Source of the DNA: Nocardioidaceae bacterium
Lineage (GTDB): Bacteria > Actinomycetota > Actinomycetes > Propionibacteriales > Nocardioidaceae
Reading direction: 5' to 3'
Assembly (NCBI GenBank): GCA_029266455.1
Contig: JAQSWV010000010.1
Span: forward strand, 1 to 64,000
Length of the DNA: 64,000 nt
The position numbers and the translations under genes are program-made. The notes beneath the pieces are model-generated. The model was not told where the DNA came from and made no database searches. It saw only the letters and a program-made list of their open reading frames with translations. Shown here piece after piece: positions 17,537 to 25,396 of this stretch. Positions within the stretch are counted from its first letter, which is position 1; every line of letters starts with the position of its first letter.

Positions 17537-19032
17537 GCGACCCACCCCCGCTGCACGATGCTGTCGATCGAGCTCTTGGCGGAGGTCATGGCCTCGGACG
17601 GGCTGCTCTCGCCGGCGATCATCTTCGAGAGCTCGGTGAAGATGGTCGTGTCGCACTCGTTCCACATCGGGATCTTGGGCCGCAGGCCGATGTTCTGCGG
17701 CTCCCAGGCGGTGAAGACCGCGTCGGCGGTGAGCATGTTGGGCAGATCGCTCGGACGGGTCTCGGCCTGCTGCACCTGCTCGAGCGCGTAGACCGAGCGA
17801 CGGGTGGGGGTGCCACCGCCGGCAGAGCTCTTCAGGTTGCTGAGCTGCACCTCGGGCGAGGTAGCCCAGTTGACGAACAGCCACGCGGCGCCTCGCTCCG
17901 CGCCCTCCGCGTTCGTGGAGATGCCGATGCCGCAGCCGCCGTACATGTTGGCCGCCCGGGCAGGCCCCCTCGGCAGGGGGGCGTAGCTGATCTTGCCCGG
18001 CAGCGCCTCCTCGTTGCTGGCCGCGAACTCGTGCCAGTTGGGGCACATGGCGATCTCGCCGGCGCGCAGCGCCGCTCCCACGCCGTCCCAGTCCCAGGTC
18101 GACGAGGCGGGATGGGCGATCTCGAGCAGCGATGCGTAGAAGTCCGCGGCGGCCATCGACTCCTCGCTGTCGAGCACGCACTCCCCGGGGTCCTCCATCC
18201 CGAGCAGACCTACTTCCTGCCCGGCCTCGAAGTAGTCCCCTCCGGCGGCCCACAGCACGTTGCTGAAGTCGTTCATGAGCGAGTCGTGCTGCTTGGCCTG
18301 GTGACCGCTTCCGTACGCGACCTCGTCGGCGTTCTGGTTGAGCCAGTCGGCGATCGCGTAGTACTCCTCCCAGGTTCGGTCGGGGCCGGGGGTCACGTCG
18401 TGGCCGAGGGCGTCTGCCATCTGGTTGCCGTAGCGGTCGAACAGGTCCTGGCGGTACTGCCAGATCATCGTCGGGCAGTCGTACGGCAGGGCATAGACCG
18501 GAGCATCCTCGGAGAACCGGCCGGCGGCGTCGAGCTGGACCGCGATGAAGTCGTCGAGCCCGCCCTCCACGGGTGGGTAGGAGTCGTCCTCCAGGAACTC
18601 GCGGAGGTCGACCAGCCCGGCGCTGTACGGTGCCAGCACCTGGTACGGGTCTGCGTAGATCACCTGGTAGGCAGCGTCCCCGGAGGCCAGGTCGAGAGCC
18701 ACGCGCTGCACGAGAGCGGACAGCTCGAGGTTGACGATCTGGACGTTGATCCCGGTCAGCTGGGTGAACGGCTGCAGGTTGGCCGCGATCGCCGCGGTGG
18801 GCGCGGTGTTCTCGGAGATGAAGTTGATCGTCGTCCCCGCGAAGCGACGCCACTTGTCGTCGCCGGGCTCGAGGGGCGGCACCGCGGCCGTGCCGTCGTC
18901 GCCACAGCCGGCCAGCAACGAGGGTGCGGCGAGAGCGCCGGCGCCGAGGGCCCCCGCTCGCAGGAAGCCGCGCCGGCTGTAGCTGCGACGGGTGCCGCGC
19001 GGTGCGGGACGAAACGGGCCGGACCTGGGCAA
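17533..19032 (-). CDS. Tat-exported lipoprotein sugar-binding protein
   Basis: A 499-residue extracellular solute-binding protein. The proposed start is TTG at 19032, because AAGGAGG (19038-19044) lies 5 nt upstream; the in-frame ATG at 19071 has no good ribosome site. From that start a twin-arginine motif SRRGFLR is at residues 19-25 and a lipobox LLAGC ends at Cys43, so it should be Tat-exported and lipid-anchored. The body has the family-1 sugar-binding pattern (PVYALPYDCPTMIWQYR). It delivers an oligosaccharide to the two downstream permeases. Confidence 0.88.
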   Translation of the reverse strand: MPRSGPFRPAPRGTRRSYSRRGFLRAGALGAGALAAPSLLAGCGDDGTAAVPPLEPGDDKWRRFAGTTINFISENTAPTAAIAANLQPFTQLTGINVQIVNLELSALVQRVALDLASGDAAYQVIYADPYQVLAPYSAGLVDLREFLEDDSYPPVEGGLDDFIAVQLDAAGRFSEDAPVYALPYDCPTMIWQYRQDLFDRYGNQMADALGHDVTPGPDRTWEEYYAIADWLNQNADEVAYGSGHQAKQHDSLMNDFSNVLWAAGGDYFEAGQEVGLLGMEDPGECVLDSEESMAAADFYASLLEIAHPASSTWDWDGVGAALRAGEIAMCPNWHEFAASNEEALPGKISYAPLPRGPARAANMYGGCGIGISTNAEGAERGAAWLFVNWATSPEVQLSNLKSSAGGGTPTRRSVYALEQVQQAETRPSDLPNMLTADAVFTAWEPQNIGLRPKIPMWNECDTTIFTELSKMIAGESSPSEAMTSAKSSIDSIVQRGWVA

Positions 19033-19191
19033 CGGAGCCTCCTTGGCGGAAAAGTCGGCCAAGGCTGCCATGACGAGCCCCGGAAGGTAAAGGGGCGTCC
19101 ACGGGATGAACGATGCGGCCGTACGAATGCTCCGACCACCACCGGGCCCGGCGTACTTGGGAGCGGCGGTGGGTCAGCGGGGGATCGGCGG

Positions 19192-19605
19192 TCAGGTCTG
19201 TGGCTGGCTGATGTTGACCAACCAGCCGACGCCGAACCGGTCGGCGCACATGCCGAACTCGTCGCCCCACATCTGCTTCTCGAGCGGGACCGACACGGTG
19301 CCCCCCTCAGACAGGCGCGCCCAGTAGCCGTGCAGCTCGTCGACGTCGTCGCCGCTCAGGCTCACTCCCATGTTGTTGCCCGGGTGGTGCTCGGACCCGG
19401 GTGGCACATCGGCGCCCATGATCGTGAACCCGCTGGGCGTCTCGAGCTGGCCGTGCATGATCTGGTCTGCTCCTGGGGCGTCGGCCGCACCGAACTCGCC
19501 GAACGTGGACAGCGTCAGGGTGCCGCCGAAGACGCGCTCGTAGAACTCCATCGCCTCGCGGGCGTTGCCGGCGAAGCTGATGTAGGGGTTGAGACGGGAC
19601 GCCAT
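19192..19605 (-). CDS. VOC-family (PhnB-like) glyoxalase-fold protein
   Basis: A 137-residue protein beginning MASRLNPYISFAGNAREAMEFYERVFGG, the classic PhnB/3-demethylubiquinone methyltransferase-like VOC start, and ending WGDEFGMCADRFGVGWLVN. ATG 19605 follows GAAGGAG at good spacing. VOC proteins of this type bind a metal and small molecules; the function is usually unknown. It diverges from the MmcQ-like gene. Confidence 0.82.
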   Translation of the reverse strand: MASRLNPYISFAGNAREAMEFYERVFGGTLTLSTFGEFGAADAPGADQIMHGQLETPSGFTIMGADVPPGSEHHPGNNMGVSLSGDDVDELHGYWARLSEGGTVSVPLEKQMWGDEFGMCADRFGVGWLVNISQPQT

Positions 19606-19681
19606 CTCGGGCTCCTTCTCCGTAGTGGGATCGACGACGGGCAGGGTAGCTGCGACCACCCCCACCCGGCCGACTGGCAGA

Positions 19682-19993
19682 GTGGCGGAGGTGGCCACCG
19701 AGGATGACGTGCGCCGGCTGTGCCTGGCGCTGCCCGCGGTGACGGAGCGGTTGAGCTGGGGACAGCCGGCGTGGTTCGCCCGCACGATGGTGGCGCGCAG
19801 GTGGGAGAACGGCGTGGTCACCGTCAAGACCGACGAGCGCGAGGCGCTGGTCGCCTCGGACCCGGACACGTACTTCTGGACCCCGCACCACGACCGCTCG
19901 CCGAACCTCGTCCTGGTGCGCCTCGAGCGCGTGTCCGCCGACGAGCTCGCCGAGTTGCTCAGCGAGTCGCACCGGCTGGCGTGCGGCCGCTGA
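19682..19993 (+). CDS. MmcQ/YjbR-like (CyaY-fold) DNA-binding family protein
   Basis: About 103 residues with LCLALPAVTERLSWGQPAWFA and TPHHDRSPNLVLVRL, typical of the YjbR/MmcQ family. The start is uncertain: GTG at 19682 or GTG at 19691, neither with a clear Shine-Dalgarno, so a leaderless transcript is possible. The function of the family is not established. Confidence 0.72.
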   Translation: MAEVATEDDVRRLCLALPAVTERLSWGQPAWFARTMVARRWENGVVTVKTDEREALVASDPDTYFWTPHHDRSPNLVLVRLERVSADELAELLSESHRLACGR

Positions 19994-20044
19994 CCCCCGG
20001 GTCAGGGCCAGCTGGACGGCGAAGTACTGAATGTGAGAAGATAA

Positions 20045-20057
20045 CTACTCTGAGTAG
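20045..20057. promoter_or_regulatory. Palindrome CTACTC-T-GAGTAG, possible operator
   Basis: A perfect 6-1-6 inverted repeat in a locally A/T-rich stretch (20026-20075), about 75 bp before the small gene at 20131. Base composition and symmetry suggest a promoter/operator. No regulator can be named. Confidence 0.35.
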
Positions 20058-20130
20058 CGGAGCTAGAGACACCTAGTGCCCGTACCTCCGGTGGCCCTCA
20101 TGGCCGCCCCGCCGCAGAGGACCGTCGTCG

Positions 20131-20358
20131 GTGGACATCTGCAACCTGCAGCATCCCCAGGCCTGCGTGCGGTGTGCGCGCCCGTCCGGGCACGCCGACG
20201 CGCACTGGGCGCCCCTGCGCGGTGAGCGCCACCTGCACTGGTCCGCCCGGCTCTCCGCAGAAGCCCCGGCACCGTCCCCCCAGCCGCGGCGGCGGCTCAC
20301 CGCGCGGCGGTTCGGCTTCTGGCCGGCCCGCTTCCGCGTGTCCCACTCCGCACGGTGA
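20131..20358 (+). CDS. Small Cys/His-rich hypothetical protein
   Basis: A 75-residue frame from GTG 20131 with strongly G/C-biased third positions, supporting coding. The N-terminal half carries CNLQHPQACVRC, then HADAH and HLHW, a Cys/His spacing that could bind zinc. The C-terminal half is basic. No family recognised. An A/T-rich palindromic region lies upstream. Confidence 0.42.
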   Translation: MDICNLQHPQACVRCARPSGHADAHWAPLRGERHLHWSARLSAEAPAPSPQPRRRLTARRFGFWPARFRVSHSAR

Positions 20359-20371
20359 CCGAGATGTGGCG

Positions 20372-20785
20372 TCAGGTCCGGTAGAACCGACGTCCCGTGA
20401 CCCGAGCCGGCGAGATGCGGGCCACGAGCTGACGGGTGCCCGGCGCCCACGGGTCGCCCAGCCGGTCGAAGGCCGCGACCATCTCGTCGCGGTCCTCGAC
20501 ATGCTCGGCCGTACCGACCACCAGGACACTCCAGCCGGACTGCAGACGATCATCGATCTCGTCGGCCTGGAATGCGACGGTGCCCCCGTCCCGGGTCCCC
20601 TCGGCCAGGACTCCGTAGACGTCGGTACGGAACAGCACCGTGCCGTCCATGACCGCGTGGTTGACCGGCAGGATCTGTGGGCCGTCGGGTGCGCAGACAC
20701 CCACCCTGCCCAGGCGGGCCGATGACAGCAGGCGCAGACACTCGTCGGGTTCGAGCGGCGTCATCCGCGACCAGGTCGACGTCAT
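20372..20785 (-). CDS. Pyridoxamine 5'-phosphate oxidase-fold (flavin-binding) protein
   Basis: A 137-residue protein with LLSSARLGRVGVCAPDGPQILPVNHAV and VAFQADEIDDRLQSGWSVLVVG, the pattern of actinobacterial split-barrel proteins that bind FMN or F420. ATG 20785 is used; a second ATG eight codons in is possible. Substrate unknown. Often part of redox or dormancy-type stress regulons, though nothing here proves that. Confidence 0.8.
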   Translation of the reverse strand: MTSTWSRMTPLEPDECLRLLSSARLGRVGVCAPDGPQILPVNHAVMDGTVLFRTDVYGVLAEGTRDGGTVAFQADEIDDRLQSGWSVLVVGTAEHVEDRDEMVAAFDRLGDPWAPGTRQLVARISPARVTGRRFYRT

Positions 20786-20820
20786 GGGGGTCAACCTACC
20801 GTCGTGCGCGCGGTGACACG

Positions 20821-21804
20821 TCAGGTCGTCTGCTGGCCCTTCGGCTGGGTACGAGGAGGGGCCTGGATCTCTCGCTCCGCGTCCGGTGCTCCTTCGCGAA
20901 GCTCCGCCGACCGCTCCCGTTCCGCGTTCAGCTCGGCGCCGAGGAGTATCGCCACGTTCGTGATCCAGAGCCACACCAGGAAGACGATGACACCGGCCAG
21001 CGTGCCGTACGTCTTGTTGTACGAGCCGAAGTTCGCGACGTAGAACGCGAAGGCCACGGACGCGAGGATCCAGATGACGAGCGCGAACAGCGCACCCGCG
21101 CTCACCCACTTGAACCCGCGCATGCGGACGTTCGGCGCCGTGTAGTAGAGGATCGCGATCATCAGCAGGACGATGAGCGCCAGCACCGGCCACTTGGCGT
21201 AGTCCCAGGCGGTCACGGCCGTGCTGCCCAAACCGAGCGGCTTGGCGACGGCCTCGACGATGGGACCGGTGAGCACCACGGACAGGGCCACGACAGCGGC
21301 GAGGATGATCATCACCAGCGTCACCAGGATCTGCAGGGGCCGGAGCTTCCAGATGGGCCGTCCCTCGGGGGTCTCGAAGATGATCGCGCAGGCGCGCATG
21401 AACGCCCCGACGTAGCCCGACGCCGACCACAGCGCCGCGGCCAGCCCGACGATGAGGCCCAGGCCCGCCGTGCTCGAGCTCGACGAGATCGACCGGATCG
21501 GGCCGGCCAGGGTGTCGGCAGCAGAGGCCGGGCCGATGCTGGCGACGATGTCGGTGAGGGCCTTGGTCGTCGCGGCCGGGTCGCCCACCAGGCCGACTAT
21601 CGAGACCATCGCGATGAGCGCCGGGAACATCGCGAGCACGCCGTAGTACGTGAGTGCCGCCGCCCAGTCGGTGAGGTTGTCCTCGCTGAACTCGGTGAAC
21701 GTGCGCTTCAGCGTCGCGAAAGCCGAGGGCTTGCTGTCGGTCCCCTGCGGGCGATAGTCGGCCCTCGGGGTGTCCCGGGTCGTCTGCCGGTTGCTGCCTG
21801 CCAC
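20821..21804 (-). CDS. YihY/BrkB-family inner membrane protein
   Basis: A 327-residue protein with about six helices. DNLTDWAAALTYYGVLAMFPALIA near residue 42 is the YihY/BrkB signature, and TYGTLAGVIVFLVWLWITNVAILLGAELNAE closes the core. Often misnamed ribonuclease BN; the present view is an uncharacterised membrane protein. The tail is polar and Gln/Pro-rich. Confidence 0.87.
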   Translation of the reverse strand: MAGSNRQTTRDTPRADYRPQGTDSKPSAFATLKRTFTEFSEDNLTDWAAALTYYGVLAMFPALIAMVSIVGLVGDPAATTKALTDIVASIGPASAADTLAGPIRSISSSSSTAGLGLIVGLAAALWSASGYVGAFMRACAIIFETPEGRPIWKLRPLQILVTLVMIILAAVVALSVVLTGPIVEAVAKPLGLGSTAVTAWDYAKWPVLALIVLLMIAILYYTAPNVRMRGFKWVSAGALFALVIWILASVAFAFYVANFGSYNKTYGTLAGVIVFLVWLWITNVAILLGAELNAERERSAELREGAPDAEREIQAPPRTQPKGQQTT

Positions 21805-21921
21805 TGTCGATGTGCTCCTTCGTCGGCGTCGCTATCGAGTACCCCGACGGCCGGAGCCGTAAGCGTGCGAATGACAGGCGTGCCGCGCGTCACGTCCGGT
21901 GCGGCGCCGTGGCGGCGGCGG

Positions 21922-22236
21922 TCACCAGGTCCAGCCGGCCTGCAACAGCCGGGCCTCGGCCAGCAGTCGGCCGTCGGGTCCGCTGTCCGGGGGGACGGGC
22001 AGGCCGGCCACCTCGCAGGCCTCGGCGAGCGTCTGGTCGTAGGCACGACACGCGGCCCGGGCGTGGTGCGCCCTCGCGAACCGGGGGGACGGGTCGCGGT
22101 CCAGCGCCGCCATCTCCCCGACCAGGCGGGTGAGCCGGGCCTGCAGGGCGAGGGTCTTGAACGGATCAGGATCCGCAGCGACCGGGCGTCCGCGGCCGGT
22201 CATGCGACGCCGCACGGTGTCGAGGAGGTCTTTCAC
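21922..22236 (-). CDS. Small soluble hypothetical protein
   Basis: A 104-residue protein from GTG 22236 (KDLLDTVRRR), preceded by GGCGGGA. It is helical, with FKTLALQARLTRLVGEMAAL and HARAACRAYDQTLAEAC. No domain recognised; its codon bias supports coding. It diverges from the secreted nuclease gene. Confidence 0.6.
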   Translation of the reverse strand: MKDLLDTVRRRMTGRGRPVAADPDPFKTLALQARLTRLVGEMAALDRDPSPRFARAHHARAACRAYDQTLAEACEVAGLPVPPDSGPDGRLLAEARLLQAGWTW

Positions 22237-22432
22237 GGTGGTCCCGCCTCTCGAGCTCGGCCCGATTCTACTGTCGGACGCTGAAGGCCGCGTCCCGGGA
22301 GACGTCCCCTCCCGTCGGTCGTTCGGTCGGATCCCGTTCGCCTGCAGGCCGGGTCGTGGCCGGATCGGTGTCCGGTGAAGCCCGCGGCGGGTTACGGTCG
22401 ATCGACACGTTGTCGACGGAGGCGGGGGACCC

Positions 22433-23584
22433 ATGGGCAGCAGCGCCGGTGCCCACCTCGCGGCTCGTCCGACCGTACGGCTGGTGGCGGTGCTCACCGC
22501 GTCGGTGCTGCTCGGTCTGGCGCCCGCCGCCGCTCCGGCCGCCACCGATACCGGCACCGACACCGCCACCGACACCGGCACCGATACCGGCACCGACACC
22601 GGCACCGACACCGGCATGCAGGCCGAGGCCGACGGTCGGGCGATCGATGTCCGGCTCCGCGCCGCCGTCCGGCAGCTGCCCGCGGCGACAGAGACCCGCG
22701 CCGGCTATGACCGGGACAAGTTCAGGCACTGGGTCGACGCGAACGGCGACTGCCAGGACACCCGCGACGAGGTGCTGGCCACGGAGTCGAGGGTCGCCGT
22801 GTCGGGCTGTGACATCACCACCGGCAGGTGGCGGTCCTACTACGACGGCCTCACCTGGTCGAGCTCCGGGGACGTGGACATCGACCACCTGGTGCCGCTC
22901 GCCGAGGCCTGGGACTCAGGTGCACGGCGGTGGAACGGGGACACCCGCGAGCGCTTCGCCAACGACCTCGGGGACCGCCGTGCGCTGGTCGCGGTGACCG
23001 ACAACGTGAACCAGTCGAAGGGCGACCAGGACATCGCGGACTGGCGTCCGCAACGGGCGCGATGCCGGTACGTGGGGGAGTGGGCGGCGGTGAAGACCCG
23101 GTGGTCCCTGCGCGTCGACCGTGCCGAGAAGCGCGCGCTTCGCCGGCTCGCCGACGGCTGCCGCAACGTGGTGCTGCACGTGCGCAAGGCGCGCATCCAG
23201 CTCGGTGGGGGTGGTGGAGGGGATGGCGACCCTCAGCCGCAGGGACGGATGCGCATCGCAGGCGTGGTGTACGACCCACCGGGAACCGACACGGAGAACG
23301 GCGAGACCGTGACCCTGGTGAACCGGGGCAAGCGGGCGCAGCTGCACGGATTCACGCTGCGCGACGAGGCCGGCGCCTCCTACCGGCTGCCGGCGTACCG
23401 CATCGGCTCAGACGCGCGCGTGACGGTGCACTCCGGCAGCGGCTCCGACCGGCGCGGGCACCTGTACGCGGGCTGGGGGTTCACCTGGAACAACGACGGC
23501 GACACGGCACGTCTGCGCTCGCCCGGTGGCGACGTCGTCGACACCTGCAGCTGGGGTGACGGGCCGGGGACCGCCGTCTGCTGA
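22433..23584 (+). CDS. Secreted HNH-type nuclease with lamin-tail domain and TDTG repeats
   Basis: A 383-residue exported protein. A signal peptide ends near AAAPAA (about residue 36). Six TDTG-like repeats follow (residues 38-61). A GmrSD/DUF1524-like nuclease domain has DIDHLVPLAEAWDSG near residue 148 and NVNQSKGDQD. The C-terminal 110 residues look like a lamin-tail domain (RIAGVVYDPPGTDTENGETV, CSWGDGPG). Extracellular DNA degradation, for nutrients or defence, is the likely role. ATG 22433 follows GGCGGGGG. A hairpin follows the stop. Confidence 0.82.
   Translation: MGSSAGAHLAARPTVRLVAVLTASVLLGLAPAAAPAATDTGTDTATDTGTDTGTDTGTDTGMQAEADGRAIDVRLRAAVRQLPAATETRAGYDRDKFRHWVDANGDCQDTRDEVLATESRVAVSGCDITTGRWRSYYDGLTWSSSGDVDIDHLVPLAEAWDSGARRWNGDTRERFANDLGDRRALVAVTDNVNQSKGDQDIADWRPQRARCRYVGEWAAVKTRWSLRVDRAEKRALRRLADGCRNVVLHVRKARIQLGGGGGGDGDPQPQGRMRIAGVVYDPPGTDTENGETVTLVNRGKRAQLHGFTLRDEAGASYRLPAYRIGSDARVTVHSGSGSDRRGHLYAGWGFTWNNDGDTARLRSPGGDVVDTCSWGDGPGTAVC
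22543..22614 (+). repeat. Six in-frame copies of a 12-bp repeat (ACCGAYACCGGC)
   Basis: Six contiguous 12-bp units, differing mainly at one C/T position, encode Thr-Asp-Thr-Gly blocks between signal peptide and nuclease domain. The period is a multiple of three, so copy number can change without breaking the gene. Confidence 0.9.
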
Positions 23585-23589
23585 TGCCT

Positions 23590-23612
23590 CGAAGGCCCGC
23601 TCGGGGGCCTCG
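23590..23612 (+). terminator. Hairpin after the nuclease gene
   Basis: The stem CGA-GGCCC / GGGCC-TCG with one bulged A starts 6 nt after the stop at 23584. No T-run follows, as is usual in high-GC actinobacteria. Confidence 0.5.
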
Positions 23613-23642
23613 TGCGACAGCGTCCCATGGCCTAGCGTGGCG

Positions 23643-24293
23643 ATGCCGGATGCGTACGCCGATCTCGCGGTGGGGGTGATGGTCATGGACGACGACGAGC
23701 TGGCGCAGCGCCGCCGCCTCCGGGATGGCCGGGCACCGCGACCGGACTCGGGCAGCGTCGAGGACGATCTGCTCGACCGGGAGCAAAGAGCTGGTGCCGA
23801 CGACGAGCACGCTGACGAACGTGACGACGAGGCGCGGGGCGGTGACACCGACGCCGCAGCCCGTGACCGGGACGCGGAGCGCCGCGACGTCGAGGCGGAC
23901 GAGCAGATGACAGATGCCCCGCCGGCAGCGGTCCGGCAGCGCGCGCGCTACGACCGCGCGGAGGCTGCCCGCGACCGGGGCAGCGCCGTCGGCGACCGCG
24001 GTCGCGCTCGCCACGACCGGATCACGGCCAAGTCGGGCAGAGCCCGGGCAGCCGACGACCGAAGCGCGGCATTCGCCGCGGTCGGCAAGATGCGAGAGCT
24101 GCTCGACCGGGCCGAGGACAACGCCGAGGACATGCTGCTCATCGGCCAGGCACAGGGCAAGCTCATGGCGGCGGAGGGTCTCGACCCCGGCCAGGCGCTG
24201 CTCGAGGTGTTCTCCAGGGCGGCCCGTGACGGGACCGAGCTGGCGCCCGCGGCCCTCCGCATCGTCGAGGAGCGCTCCGACAACGGTCGCTGA
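23643..24293 (+). CDS. Charged-repeat protein with ANTAR-like C-terminus
   Basis: About 216 residues from ATG 23643; a start at ATG 23679 is also possible. The first two thirds are very rich in Arg/Asp/Ala with heptad-like blocks (DRDAERRD, ARYDRAEAARDRG). The C-terminus reads MLLIGQAQGKLMAAEGL, then QALLEVFSRAARDGTEL, closely resembling the three-helix ANTAR RNA-binding domain (IGQAKGxLM). ANTAR proteins antiterminate transcription by binding hairpins. Whether this one binds RNA is inferred. Confidence 0.65.
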   Translation: MPDAYADLAVGVMVMDDDELAQRRRLRDGRAPRPDSGSVEDDLLDREQRAGADDEHADERDDEARGGDTDAAARDRDAERRDVEADEQMTDAPPAAVRQRARYDRAEAARDRGSAVGDRGRARHDRITAKSGRARAADDRSAAFAAVGKMRELLDRAEDNAEDMLLIGQAQGKLMAAEGLDPGQALLEVFSRAARDGTELAPAALRIVEERSDNGR

Positions 24294-24309
24294 CCAGCGC
24301 AGGTCGGGA

Positions 24310-24592
24310 CCCCCCGCAGTCCGACCGCGCGGCTCAGGAGGGGGCCGCGAGCTGTCCTGAGCACGCCGGCCAGGTCGTCGAGCGCATCGGGTACCAGGCT
24401 GAAGTACGCCCAGACCCCGCGCTTGTCACGCGTCAGTATCCCCGCGTCGACGAGGATCTTGAGGTGGTGCGACACAGTCGGCTGGCTGAGACCCACCGGC
24501 TCGATCAGGTCGCACACGCAGGCCTCGCCACCCTCGTGCGAGGCGACCAGCGGCACCAGCCGCAGCCGGGTCGGATCGGCCAGGGCGCATGC
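24310..24592 (-). pseudogene. ArsR-family regulator remnant
   Basis: The frame reads ALADPTRLRLVPLVASHEGG, then ACVCDLIEPVGLSQPTVSHH and LKILVDAGILTRDKRGVWAYF, a clear ArsR winged helix with the metal-site CVC. The usual 25-30 N-terminal residues before ALADP are replaced by unrelated sequence with no plausible start, and the frame runs far past the normal end. It is therefore read as a truncated gene. The break point adjoins a hairpin, a palindrome and short tandem repeats. Confidence 0.65.
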
Positions 24593-24610
24593 CGGGGTGA
24601 CGGGGGGCGG

Positions 24611-24663
24611 GGAGTTTCGCAGGGTGGGCTGCGAAAGCGGCACTCCTATGGCGCTGCAGCGCC
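24611..24663. repeat. Hairpin (TTTCGCAG/CTGCGAAA) plus 14-bp palindrome
   Basis: A perfect 8-bp stem at 24615-24622 and 24629-24636 has outer GGAG/CTCC pairing. It is followed by the perfect palindrome GGCGCTGCAGCGCC at 24650-24663. Together they occupy the place where the ArsR N-terminus should be. Confidence 0.7.
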
Positions 24664-24686
24664 CTGGAGGTGACGTTTTCGCCTGG

Positions 24687-24750
24687 CCAGTGACCTTGTT
24701 CGCCAGTGGCCTTGCCCGCCAGTGACCTTGTTCGCGAGTGACCTCGATCT
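24687..24750. repeat. Short tandem array, 16-bp period, about four units
   Basis: Units begin at 24687, 24703, 24719 and 24735. Units 1 and 3 are identical (CCAGTGACCTTGTTCG), unit 2 differs at a few positions and unit 4 is diverged. The array lies about 100 bp downstream of the stop of the minus-strand GlsB-like gene. The whole gap 24294-24852 holds only this array, the hairpin pair and the ArsR remnant. Confidence 0.8.
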
Positions 24751-24852
24751 GGTGTGGGGACACCCGCCGAAAAGAACTTCGCCGCCCCGGCGCCGGCCAG
24801 AGAAGTGGCGGGGCACCGGGACGGCGAAGAACGACTCAGCAGCGAGCCAAGG

Positions 24853-25134
24853 TCACCGCCGGGTGCGGGTCTTGGTCGTGTTGCGGCCCGTCAGGGTCGA
24901 GGCTGCGACGACCAGGACGGCCGCGACCACGATGGAGATGATCCAGCGCAGCCAGTCGATGCCCCTCGTGTCCTTGACGCCGAGAGCCTCGGCGATGAAG
25001 TAGCCCAGCAGGACACCGCCGACACCGCACAGGACGGTGAGCCAGATCGGGGTGTTGTCCTTGTCGCCGGGGGCGAGGAACTTGCCGAGCAACCCGATGA
25101 TCAGGCCGGCGATGAGAATGCCGATGAGCTCCAC
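24853..25134 (-). CDS. GlsB/YeaQ/YmgE-family membrane stress protein
   Basis: A 93-residue, three-helix protein: ELIGILIAGLIIGLLGKFLAPG, then IWLTVLCGVGGVLLGYFIAEALG and WLRWIISIVVAAVLVV, the standard transglycosylase-associated/GlsB pattern. GTG 25134 has AAGGAG nine bases upstream. Usually a general-stress protein of unknown mechanism. Confidence 0.85.
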   Translation of the reverse strand: MELIGILIAGLIIGLLGKFLAPGDKDNTPIWLTVLCGVGGVLLGYFIAEALGVKDTRGIDWLRWIISIVVAAVLVVAASTLTGRNTTKTRTRR

Positions 25135-25396
25135 GAGTTTGTGCTCCTTGAGGGGTCGATAGTCCGGCTGGACAGCCGCTGTCCCCTTCAAGGTACCCAG
25201 CGCGGGCCGTTCCAACCCGGAAGCTGAGTGATCGAGAAGGTCGTCGACCGCAGAAGATCTTGGACTTCAGCGAGTTTCCAAGGAAATGTGCCGACGGTGC
25301 CCGGTTTGACCTATATTGACCGTGCCTCGACGAGAACGTCCGAACCGCGGACTCCGTGCGGTGTTCCGGTTCGTCGAGATCTCGGTGGAGGCTCCT

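Noticed and set aside
16598-19270. A single 890-residue reading through binding protein and permease
   Set aside because: The first two thirds are out of frame with the clear Tat lipoprotein; only the last third (from GTG 17536) is the MalF-type permease.
23948-24763. Full-length 271-residue ArsR-like protein
   Set aside because: Only the middle is ArsR-like; the ends are translated repeats and the antisense of the ANTAR-like gene, so a remnant is the better reading.
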